From Gallionellaceae bacterium (lineage in GTDB: Bacteria; Pseudomonadota; Gammaproteobacteria; Burkholderiales; Gallionellaceae): a DNA stretch of 17,059 bases. Location of the stretch: NCBI GenBank assembly GCA_021731185.1, contig JAKFXW010000226.1, positions 1 to 17,059 of the forward strand, read 5' to 3'. The translations under genes were made by a program, and so were the position numbers. The notes beneath the pieces are model-generated. The model was not told the DNA's origin. It did not search any database and worked only from the letters and a program-made list of their open reading frames with translations. Numbering within the stretch: position 1 is the stretch's first letter; each line of letters starts with the position of its first letter. Shown here piece by piece: positions 1 to 5,923 of the stretch.

Positions 1-300
1 ATCTTGGTTACGCAGCAGGCATAGGCTGTTCCGGCTTTTGCACGGCAAACAGGTATGGTTTGTGTGGCATGTCATCAACAACATTTTCCAGTATTAAATA
101 TTTTTGGGCAGTCATTTAAAGCGGGGGGTTACACTATGACAGGGCTGGCAGCATATAACTTCCGTCAAAACGTAACGATGCAGATTAATCACAGTATGCG
201 CAGTGGTTCTTCGTACGATGCAGGCGGCGCAAATGACACGACATTGGCGACGCACAATGGCAAAAGCTTGACCACGTTCATGCTGGCAACCGCGTTTTAA
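1..300 (+). pseudogene. cyc2: Cyc2-like outer-membrane cytochrome-porin, decayed remnant
   Basis: The reading frame from about 25 to 300 has the segment AVPAFARQTG, a CVACH heme-binding motif, and FKAGGYTMTG. This is the pattern I know from the N-terminal cytochrome of Cyc2-type iron-oxidising outer-membrane proteins. Intact Cyc2 then has a porin barrel of several hundred residues. Here only about 50 residues follow, and they look like the last two barrel strands, ending in Phe as outer-membrane barrels usually do. Most of the barrel is therefore missing. The same frame has a TAG stop at 22-24, just before AVPAF. A signal-peptide-like stretch (LGYAAGI) lies in the frame starting at base 3, so one extra base near position 24 appears to have broken the frame. 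The ATG at 55 lies inside the heme domain and is not a credible start. The 5' end is outside the window. Assignment to Cyc2 rests on recalled family sequence. An unrelated heme-porin fusion is possible. Confidence 0.65.
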
Positions 301-375
301 TTCAGGTTTGCGTCATGGTAAAAGAGCAGGATTGAATCGCTCTTTTAGTGAGCAAAGTAAGTGGTAGATGAAATA

Positions 376-407
376 AAAACAGGGGAGATTTCGGTCTCCC
401 CTGTTTT
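376..407 (+). terminator. Rho-independent terminator after the cyc2-like remnant
   Basis: A perfect 13-bp stem pairs 376-388 (core ACAGGGGAGA) with 395-407 around a 6-nt loop, followed by a run of T to 410. The A-tract on the other side gives it some bidirectional potential. It lies 76 bases after the stop of the cyc2-like remnant, which suggests the original gene was a separate transcription unit. Confidence 0.9.
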
Positions 408-491
408 TTTGTAGGTCATTTTTTGGCATCAATGCATATTATTGAAAAGTGTCGTGAGCGGTGGCAGAAAAGGCAAAGTGGACAGCTACGT

Positions 492-635
492 ATCCTGCGG
501 TATAAAAAATCGATCAAGGGATGCAGCGCAAGGAAAATTGCGGCGAGGAAGCAGAGTTGACTTGTTGTCAATGAGCATTCCGAGCCGGAATTTAACACCG
601 CGATGCGCCCTTCAGCGGTTTTTGACCAGTAGGAT
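492..635. repeat. Degenerate palindromic (MITE-like) element beside selO stop
   Basis: The ends are imperfect inverted repeats of about 28 bp. They begin ATCCT at 492 and end AGGAT at 635, with clear matches in the A-rich and AAGGG blocks (517-520 and 610-613). The centre holds a hairpin with a TTGAC stem (557-561), loop TTGTT, GTCAA (567-571), then ATTCCGAG (576-583). The same central layout is seen in the sharper element at 4469-4610. The right end reaches the TAA stop of selO (635-637). No protein is encoded. It looks like an old copy. The boundaries are approximate. Confidence 0.5.
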
Positions 636-2104
636 TATGAGGAACAACTCACCTCGATATGCTGCGCCCAGTCCGGCGTAGGTGCGGCATACTTTACCAT
701 GTCAGGTTGTTCGTCAAATGGTTTGCGGAGCAGTTTCAGCAAAATATCAATCTCGGAAAAATCCCGATCCTGTTGCGCTTTTTCAATGGCTACTTGCGCC
801 ATATAATTTCGCAAAATATATTTCGGATTGATTTTATTCATTTGTGTGCTGCGTGCTTGTTCCGATGCAGGTTCGTTTTGCAGGTGTTGGCGATATTCAT
901 TTGCCCACTTGTCGAAACCTTCGCGATCTATGAATTGATCTCTAAGCTGTTCATTTTTCTCATCGGGTGCAGATTTAAAGTTACCCAATGCACGGAAAAA
1001 ATTGGTGTAGTCCACTTGGCTGGCGCGCATTAATTTGAGTAGCGACCATGCGAGTGAAAAATCCTGATTGCTGTTTTGAGTGAGTCCCAACTTTTGGTTC
1101 ATTAGTGTTATGTAGGTGTCATTGAACACTGTGCTGTAATTGCTCAGCGCGTTTTGAAGGTCTGCTTCAGGGATGAACGGTGTCAAGGTTTCTGCCAGCG
1201 CGGACAGGTTCCAATAGCCGATCTCGGGCTGCTGGTCAAAGGCATAACGACCACTTTCGTCGGAGTGATTGCAGACATATTTTGGGTTATAACTTTCCAT
1301 AAATCCGAATGGACCGTAATCAAAAGTCAGTCCGAGTATGGACATATTGTCTGTATTCATCACCCCGTGCGCGAAACCTACCGCCTGCCATTGCGCCATG
1401 AGTCTTGCAGTGCGGGTAATGACTGCATTCAGGAATTGTAAATATTTATCAGCAGTATTAGTGATTTCAGGAAAGTGTCGCGCAATGACGTAGTCAGCAA
1501 GGGCTCTGACCTGTGCGTATTGCTTGCGATAATAAAAAACTTCAAATGAACCAAAGCGCACGTGCGAAGGGGATAGCCGCGTTAATACGGCAGCAGTCTC
1601 CGTCGTTTCGCGATAGACCATGGCATTGCTACCCACAATGCATAAGGCGCGGGTAGTGGGAATATCCAGGCCATGCATGGCTTCTGAACATAAATATTCG
1701 CGTATGCTGGAACGTAATACAGCGCGGCCATCTCCTCGACGTGAATAAGGTGTGATGCCTGCGCCCTTCAGTTGTACATCCCAACATTCACCGGTTTTAT
1801 TTTTAATTTCGCCCAGCAAAATAGCTCGACCATCGCCGAGTTGTGGCACAAAGTGCCCGAATTGATGACCTGCATATAGCATGGATAGCGGCACACTGCC
1901 CGGTAATAAGAGATTGCCGCTGAAGTATTCAACGAAATCGGCGCGCTGCGTTACGGCAATGTTCATGTCGATTAAAGCAGCCGCATCGGCATTAAAGCTC
2001 ACTAGGTAAGGCGCGGGTAGTGGCGTGGGATTCAGGCGGCTATAAAAAACATCGGGCAGACGTGCAAACGTGTTGTCGAAATTAAGTTGCATCAGTGTAT
2101 TCAT
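635..2104 (-). CDS. selO: SelO family protein adenylyltransferase (YdiU)
   Basis: SelO is a kinase-fold enzyme that transfers AMP from ATP to Ser, Thr or Tyr of proteins, and is linked to redox stress. From the ATG at 2104 the protein has 489 residues, close to the usual 480-500. Visible family blocks are HQFG at about 80-83, GAGITPYSRRGDGR at 114-127 (ATP-binding region), HGVMNTDNMSI at 246-256 (catalytic loop) and DYGPFGFM at 262-269 (metal-binding DFG equivalent). It ends VSCSS; this C-terminal Cys is conserved and in E. coli SelO forms a regulatory disulfide. I prefer the start at 2104 because the family begins close to the FDN-FARLP block. Upstream in-frame start codons only add an unlikely 17 residues, and ATG 2092 remains possible. 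No good Shine-Dalgarno is seen for either. The gene is alone on its strand and divergent from the His-rich gene. Confidence 0.95.
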   Translation of the reverse strand: MNTLMQLNFDNTFARLPDVFYSRLNPTPLPAPYLVSFNADAAALIDMNIAVTQRADFVEYFSGNLLLPGSVPLSMLYAGHQFGHFVPQLGDGRAILLGEIKNKTGECWDVQLKGAGITPYSRRGDGRAVLRSSIREYLCSEAMHGLDIPTTRALCIVGSNAMVYRETTETAAVLTRLSPSHVRFGSFEVFYYRKQYAQVRALADYVIARHFPEITNTADKYLQFLNAVITRTARLMAQWQAVGFAHGVMNTDNMSILGLTFDYGPFGFMESYNPKYVCNHSDESGRYAFDQQPEIGYWNLSALAETLTPFIPEADLQNALSNYSTVFNDTYITLMNQKLGLTQNSNQDFSLAWSLLKLMRASQVDYTNFFRALGNFKSAPDEKNEQLRDQFIDREGFDKWANEYRQHLQNEPASEQARSTQMNKINPKYILRNYMAQVAIEKAQQDRDFSEIDILLKLLRKPFDEQPDMVKYAAPTPDWAQHIEVSCSS

Positions 2105-2244
2105 GTTTAAATTATGTCGAGTGGACTTGTAAATTGTCGGCTGTGTGGACAACAATAACAGACTTGTTTGGGATAAAGAAAGTAAGACCCGTTGTGTGTA
2201 AATTTGGGCGCGATATATTTATTCGGGATAGTTATAATGACAGT

Positions 2245-2262
2245 GATACATGAAACTGTATC
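2245..2262. promoter_or_regulatory. Small dyad in the selO / His-rich intergenic region
   Basis: GATACA (2245-2250) and TGTATC (2257-2262) form a perfect 6-bp inverted repeat with a 6-nt spacer, in the 254-bp gap between divergent genes. A TATAAT-like hexamer on the plus strand lies just upstream at 2233-2238, but it has no convincing -35. This could be an operator for either gene. Chance occurrence in AT-rich DNA is also reasonable. Confidence 0.25.
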
Positions 2263-2322
2263 GGGGCGTAAATGGTTTTTATAAGCGTGCATAGATTGGT
2301 ACGGAAAAAACTAAATTTAAAA

Positions 2323-2348
2323 TATTATATAAATCTATTATATAAATC
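2323..2348. repeat. Perfect 13-bp tandem duplication before the His-rich gene
   Basis: TATTATATAAATC occurs twice head to tail (2323-2335 and 2336-2348) with no mismatch. It ends just at the start of the Shine-Dalgarno of the gene at 2359. Being AT-rich and directly upstream of the ribosome site, it may duplicate a -10 region or a protein-binding half-site, or it may be recent slippage. Confidence 0.75.
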
Positions 2349-2358
2349 GGGAGAGTAA

Positions 2359-2838
2359 ATGATGATTAAAGCATGTATGACTGCCGTAACCTTATTAATG
2401 ATTAGTACATCCGCCGTTGCTGTGGATAGGGATTCAGTTTTGGGTGAGGTAAGAGACAGGGCAGCTGGACAGACCACAACAGAAGGCAAAATTGCGTTAG
2501 GCAGTGCGATCAGAGCAGCTACGGGGACTAAGCTGAATACGCAACCCGCAAACACTGGGACAATTGGTGAGATAGTCGCACAAAATGAAATTGACAATCA
2601 GACTAATACTAATGAACAGCCTGCGGCAGGCCAGCATAGTGATGATTCACATCGTGGGCATGGCAAACATGGTGAAGATAAGCATTCTCACAGTCGGAAA
2701 AAGAAGGGAAAACATAAGGGCCATGATCATGATGAAAGAAAAAACAGGAGCAGGCATGATGACAACCATCATGATAACCATGACAACAGAGACCAGAGTA
2801 AGCATGAAGATCATCATGATCAAGATAGCCATGATTAA
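2359..2838 (+). CDS. Exported histidine-rich protein, putative metal binding
   Basis: The 159-residue protein starts at an ATG preceded by CGGGAGAG (2348-2355). Residues 1-21 form a typical signal peptide ending SAVA. Residues 22 to about 90 are polar and include repeated Ala/Gly/Thr segments. From about 92 to the end, the protein is almost only His, Asp, Lys, Arg, Asn and Gly, with 17 His in about 68 residues, including HH pairs and HxH and HDH patterns. This composition suggests binding of Ni, Zn, Cu or Co in the periplasm, as in other His-rich metal-buffer tails, but no family is recognised. There is no transporter next to it. A role as a secreted nucleating or adhesive low-complexity protein cannot be excluded. 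The low-complexity tail may vary in length between strains. Confidence 0.75.
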   Translation: MMIKACMTAVTLLMISTSAVAVDRDSVLGEVRDRAAGQTTTEGKIALGSAIRAATGTKLNTQPANTGTIGEIVAQNEIDNQTNTNEQPAAGQHSDDSHRGHGKHGEDKHSHSRKKKGKHKGHDHDERKNRSRHDDNHHDNHDNRDQSKHEDHHDQDSHD

Positions 2839-2860
2839 CCTGAGCGCACTCAATAACTAA

Positions 2861-2893
2861 CCGCAGCACCTAGGGAAGGTTAAGGTGTTGCGG
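2861..2893. terminator. Hairpin after the His-rich gene, weak terminator
   Basis: CCGCAGCACCT (2861-2871) pairs with AGGTGTTGCGG (2883-2893), an 11-bp stem with one G-T wobble and an 11-nt loop. It lies 22 bases after the stop. There is no T-run, so it may mark the 3' end by stabilising the message rather than act as a classic terminator. Confidence 0.45.
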
Positions 2894-3047
2894 TGGGCTT
2901 TGCGTCGGCGAGCAGCAAACAGGCGCGGATCACCAAGCTCTACAACGGCACATAGCTAATCTTGCGCTGATGGAGGGCTTGGCGATCATCATCGCTGAGT
3001 CGCCACTCTGCATCTAGGACAATCCTTGGGCGGCTGACCGCAAAGAT
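2886..3047 (-). pseudogene. Possible small coding relic, unidentified
   Basis: On the minus strand one frame reads like protein through two stop codons. From 3047 down to 2943 it gives 35 residues including RPRIVLDAEWRLSDDDRQAL. A TAG at 2940-2942 follows, then about 18 more residues (SLVIRACLLLADAKP). Another TAG (3048-3050) interrupts it on the upstream side. No start codon or Shine-Dalgarno is visible and I do not recognise the family. The composition suggests a decayed gene, but a 160-base open stretch can occur by chance. The rest of the 2894-3131 gap shows nothing else that I can support. Confidence 0.2.
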
Positions 3048-3131
3048 CTATTCATAGGTTGCTTCAAGGTATAGGCTGAGTGTTATGCAAAAATAGATGC
3101 CTAGCTTTTTGCAAGAAACAAGAAATCTCGC

Positions 3132-3770
3132 ATGATTACTCCTACTCGAATTTGTTTTATTCGCCACGGTGAGACCGATTGGAATGTCACTAAGCGTATT
3201 CAGGGTCAAACCGATATTGCGCTCAGCGAGACGGGTCACGCACAAGCATTGGCGATGGCTTTTAACGCGGCTCATTATGACTTCAGCACGATCTACAGCA
3301 GCGATTTAATTCGTTCATCTGCCACCGCACAAATGCTGGCGACTCGGTGTGAATTGGAGGTGCAATTATTGCCGAAGCTGAGTGAGCGGAATTATGGAAT
3401 TTTTCAAGGTTGCACGGCGGCTGAGGGCGCGCTGAAATATCCTGCGGCGTATGCTCACTACGTGGCGCGTGATCTTAACTATGATTTTGAAACAGGTGAA
3501 AGCCTATTGCATTTTGCTGCGCGTGTCGCTGAGGCGGTTGATTTTATGGTCAGGCATCACAATGGACAGACCCTTGCTGTAATTACTCACGCGGGTGTGC
3601 TCGATATTATTTATCGCAAGGCTACGGGCAGGCCGCTGCATACACCACGTGATTTTGTTATACCCAATTGCGCGCTGAACTGGTTTCGTTTCGATGGTCA
3701 AGGATGGCATCTCGAAGCATGGGACGATCACCGTCATTTGACTAAAGTATTGATGGAGTCGGCTGAATGA
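3132..3770 (+). CDS. Histidine phosphatase (GpmB/CobC-like)
   Basis: The 212-residue protein belongs to the histidine phosphatase superfamily, whose members dephosphorylate small metabolites through a phospho-His intermediate. RHGE at 11-14 gives the nucleophile His12. Arg61 in the SSDLIRS block, Glu85 in SERNYG and His153 in ITHAG complete the usual catalytic set. The length and the FQG block after ERNYG resemble GpmB-type phosphatases and alpha-ribazole phosphatase (CobC). The substrate cannot be told from sequence, and no cobalamin genes are nearby. The start ATG has only a weak ribosome site. Its stop overlaps the start of gpmA in an ATGA (3767-3770), so the two are co-translated. The pairing may be simple operon organisation rather than a shared pathway. 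Confidence 0.9.
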   Translation: MITPTRICFIRHGETDWNVTKRIQGQTDIALSETGHAQALAMAFNAAHYDFSTIYSSDLIRSSATAQMLATRCELEVQLLPKLSERNYGIFQGCTAAEGALKYPAAYAHYVARDLNYDFETGESLLHFAARVAEAVDFMVRHHNGQTLAVITHAGVLDIIYRKATGRPLHTPRDFVIPNCALNWFRFDGQGWHLEAWDDHRHLTKVLMESAE

Positions 3771-4468
3771 GGAATGATGAGAGCCGTCTTGTGCTGGTTC
3801 GACATGCGCGCAGTGATTGGAATCAGAGTAATCGATTCACCGGATGGGCCGATATTCCTTTGACTGAACACGGCTTGAATGAAGCCGCAGCAGCTGGTCG
3901 GCGTTTGGCTGATGAAGGTATTAAATTTGACGAAGTACACACCTCAGTGTTGTGTCGCTCACAGCAAACGGCAGACAGTGTTTTAGCGGCAGTGAAGCAT
4001 AGAATAGTTCCGCGTCACGCAAGCTGGCGCTTGAATGAGCGGCATTATGGGCAACTGCAAGGGTTGTATAAAGAGGAGATTACTGCTGCTTGGGGCGAGC
4101 AAAATGCACGCCGCTGGTGGCGTGGCTACTTTGATGCACCGCCGCCCTTAGGCATGAATGACCCACGCCATCCACGTTTTGATTCACTGTATACTGGCAT
4201 AGATCCGGCATTATTGCCATGCAGCGAGAGCCTGTTGGATTGCCAGCTTCGCCTGCTGCCCTATTGGTATGAGGTGCTGATGCCGAGTCTGGTCAAAAAA
4301 TTGAGCGTGCTGGTGGTCAGCCACGGCAACACAATACGCAGTTTGGTTATGCATCTTGAACAAATTGCGCCGGACGCTATCGAAAAAGTTGAGATTCCTT
4401 CAGGAACACCTCTTATATATTGGTTCAACGAAAAATTCGAGGTGGTCAAACGAGAGTGGTTAATTTAG
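3767..4468 (+). CDS. gpmA: 2,3-bisphosphoglycerate-dependent phosphoglycerate mutase
   Basis: This glycolytic and gluconeogenic enzyme interconverts 3- and 2-phosphoglycerate through a phospho-histidine. The 233-residue protein matches the dPGM family along its length: NRFTGWADIPLTEHG at 22-36, Arg64, ERHYGQLQG at 91-99 with Glu91, WW-x-YFDAPPP near 117-127, LPYW near 164-167 and SHGN at 185-188 with the second His186. The first motif reads VRHARSDWN, so the nucleophile His13 is present, but the usual Gly after it is Ala. That is tolerated in some relatives but unusual for GpmA. It is the second gene of a two-gene unit, coupled by ATGA. Its TAG stop (4466-4468) lies in the target duplication of the palindromic element that follows. 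A non-glycolytic paralogue is possible but less likely. Confidence 0.88.
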   Translation: MRNDESRLVLVRHARSDWNQSNRFTGWADIPLTEHGLNEAAAAGRRLADEGIKFDEVHTSVLCRSQQTADSVLAAVKHRIVPRHASWRLNERHYGQLQGLYKEEITAAWGEQNARRWWRGYFDAPPPLGMNDPRHPRFDSLYTGIDPALLPCSESLLDCQLRLLPYWYEVLMPSLVKKLSVLVVSHGNTIRSLVMHLEQIAPDAIEKVEIPSGTPLIYWFNEKFEVVKREWLI

Positions 4469-4610
4469 GGAGGCACTGATTAAATCGGCGAGCGGGAAGA
4501 AGTGCAAGGCGCATGGCACGCAGGAACCGGAGTGTATGCGGTATACATGAGGATTCCGAGTGCCGTGCAACATAGCAATTCGCCCGTGTAGACATTTAAT
4601 CAGTGTTTCC
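4469..4610. mobile_element. MITE-like palindromic element with TTAG duplication
   Basis: This is a 142-bp non-coding element. The left end GGAGGCACTGATTAAAT (4469-4485) and right end ATTTAATCAGTGTTTCC (4594-4610) are inverted repeats of 17 bp with two mismatches. The same 4 bases, TTAG, flank both sides (4465-4468 and 4611-4614), as expected for a target-site duplication. A YTAR target and GGA ends are compatible with mobilisation by an IS5-type transposase, which is an inference. The interior is a second nested palindrome: GGCAC (4515-4519) with GTGCC (4560-4564), and an apical stem TGTAT (4533-4537) with ATACA (4543-4547). It would form a long hairpin in the gpmA transcript. Confidence 0.8.
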
Positions 4611-4661
4611 TTAGCAATCACGACAAAATAGCAAGTAGTGAGCGTATGTCTATATTATTCA

Positions 4662-4716
4662 TTTGGGGCTGAAGTAAATCAGCTTAACATTTAAGCTAAT
4701 TTACTTCAGCCCCAAA
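4662..4716. terminator. Long bidirectional hairpin between gpmA and the hydrolase
   Basis: An 18-bp perfect stem (4662-4679 with 4699-4716, core GGGGCTGAAGTAAAT) continues after one C/A mismatch into 7 more pairs (4681-4687 with 4691-4697), closed by a 3-nt CAT loop. It lies between converging genes, and the stem ends in AAA/TTT on both sides, so it fits a shared terminator. It is longer than needed for termination. The remaining bases of the 4611-4804 gap show nothing else. Confidence 0.75.
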
Positions 4717-4804
4717 ATTTACTAATAACCGAGTGCATCCGGGTAGATCAGGAATTGTTAGCGTCGGTCATGGTGTGTTTGAGACGTGGCAACTCACAAA
4801 TCAA

Positions 4805-5596
4805 TCATTTTTTGCCGAACACTTCTTTCAAAAATACCGTCGCTTGCTGCCAGGAATCTTTGTCTGCTTCGGCGTTGTAGGCCAGTGGCAGCTTGAATTT
4901 CTTGCCAAGTTCATCGGCTTCAACATTGGTGAAAGCATGCTGTGCGCCGGGATAGACCACCACCCGATAGTTTGCTTTGGCATGATCCATTTCTTTTTTA
5001 AATGCGGCGACTGAATCAGCCCCTATCATCGGATCGGCCTCGCCCGAAAATGAAATAATCCGTGCTTTAATTTTGCCGGGCTCAGCGGGATTGCTGGTGC
5101 CCAGCGAGCCGTGGAAGCTGGCTACGCCTTTCAAGTCCTGCCCTATGCGCGCCATATTCAGTACGATACTCCCGCCGAAGCAATAGCCTATCGCCGCCAG
5201 TTGGTTGCCATCCACGGTTTTGTGTTCGCGCAATAATTTCATACCCGCCTCAAAACGTCCTTTAGTCATGTCCATATTTTTGCTCACTTCGGTGGCAAAT
5301 TTCCCGGCATCATCGGGATGATGGGCTTGTTTGCCGTCGCCATACATATCCACGGCCAGCGCGGTATAACCCTGTTCCGCTAACATGCGTGCCCGCTTGC
5401 GCGCGTATTCGTTGTGCCCCCACCACTCGTGTACCACCAACACCGCCGGACGTTTGCCCTTGAAAGCATCGTCGTAAACGATATAACCCTTGAGCGTTAC
5501 GCCCCCCGCTTTGTAATCCACCTCGTTGCCCTGCAGTGCCGCTTGAGCTGTTGCACTGCTCAAACATATTGCCAATACCATCAAAAATTTTCTCAT
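4805..5596 (-). CDS. Exported dienelactone hydrolase family protein
   Basis: This is an alpha/beta hydrolase of the dienelactone hydrolase type. The start is the ATG at 5596, because AAGGAG (5603-5608) lies 6 bases before it. An in-frame GTG at 5602 would touch the Shine-Dalgarno. The 263-residue protein has a signal peptide (about 1-19, ending ATAQA), so it acts in the periplasm. The nucleophile Cys139 is in GYCFGG, with Asp188 in GEADPMI and His220 in QHAFTN. Glu57 in VVHEWWG is the Glu that holds the Cys in dienelactone hydrolases. Many exported members have no known substrate and there are no chlorocatechol genes nearby, so degradation of dienelactone is not implied. It forms a single-gene unit on minus, between the long hairpin and the element at 5760. 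Confidence 0.9.
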   Translation of the reverse strand: MRKFLMVLAICLSSATAQAALQGNEVDYKAGGVTLKGYIVYDDAFKGKRPAVLVVHEWWGHNEYARKRARMLAEQGYTALAVDMYGDGKQAHHPDDAGKFATEVSKNMDMTKGRFEAGMKLLREHKTVDGNQLAAIGYCFGGSIVLNMARIGQDLKGVASFHGSLGTSNPAEPGKIKARIISFSGEADPMIGADSVAAFKKEMDHAKANYRVVVYPGAQHAFTNVEADELGKKFKLPLAYNAEADKDSWQQATVFLKEVFGKK

Positions 5597-5759
5597 GATC
5601 ACTCCTTGAAATATATAAAAATAACTACACCTGTTTTTTTTGCACCTCTAGCCACTAGGCTTCCTACAACTGCTGCTTACTGCATTCTTAACGTTTGCAA
5701 CAACTTAAAATTTACATGCCCCACATTATCATGAGAAAAAGAGACAACCAGATGTGTAA

Positions 5760-5883
5760 TTCTAATTTCTGATAAACAGGAGCACAAGGCGGCAAGGATG
5801 AGGTGACGAAGACAGTACATTTGAGTACGGCTAGGAACCGAAAACGAAGCCAACACGGTGATCGTTTTTATCAGGAATTAGAA
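5760..5883. mobile_element. Second MITE-like palindromic element with TAA duplication
   Basis: This is a 124-bp non-coding element with 17-bp terminal inverted repeats (TTCTAATTTCTGATAAA at 5760-5776; TTTATCAGGAATTAGAA at 5867-5883) that differ at one base. The flanks carry TAA on both sides (5757-5759 and 5884-5886), a likely 3-bp target duplication. The centre has GTAC-N6-GTAC (5815-5828). The ends differ from those of the 4469 element, so the two belong to different families or subfamilies. It lies upstream of the hydrolase gene and downstream of the phytochelatin-synthase-like gene. The other bases of the 5597-5923 gap show no gene. Confidence 0.75.
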
Positions 5884-5923
5884 TAACGATGTCCACTCTT
5901 CCTACTCTACGCAGTGGATATAC

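Noticed and set aside
55..300. Intact 81-residue protein starting at ATG 55
   Set aside because: The ATG lies inside a Cyc2-type heme domain; the upstream sequence still encodes the same domain and a signal-like stretch in a shifted frame, so this is a remnant and not a new small gene.
416..1441. Several open frames of 60-124 residues near and antisense to selO
   Set aside because: No ribosome sites, no recognisable motifs, and they lie opposite a well-conserved gene or inside the palindromic element.
2585..2869. Other-frame open readings in the His-rich gene
   Set aside because: They are Met/Ile-rich or His-rich by-products of the repetitive CAT/GAT codons of the real frame.
3504..3940. 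Minus-strand open frames opposite the phosphatases
   Set aside because: Shadows of two conserved enzymes with catalytic motifs intact on plus.
5597..5602. GTG start for the dienelactone hydrolase
   Set aside because: It touches the Shine-Dalgarno AAGGAG; the ATG at 5596 has a correct 6-base spacing.
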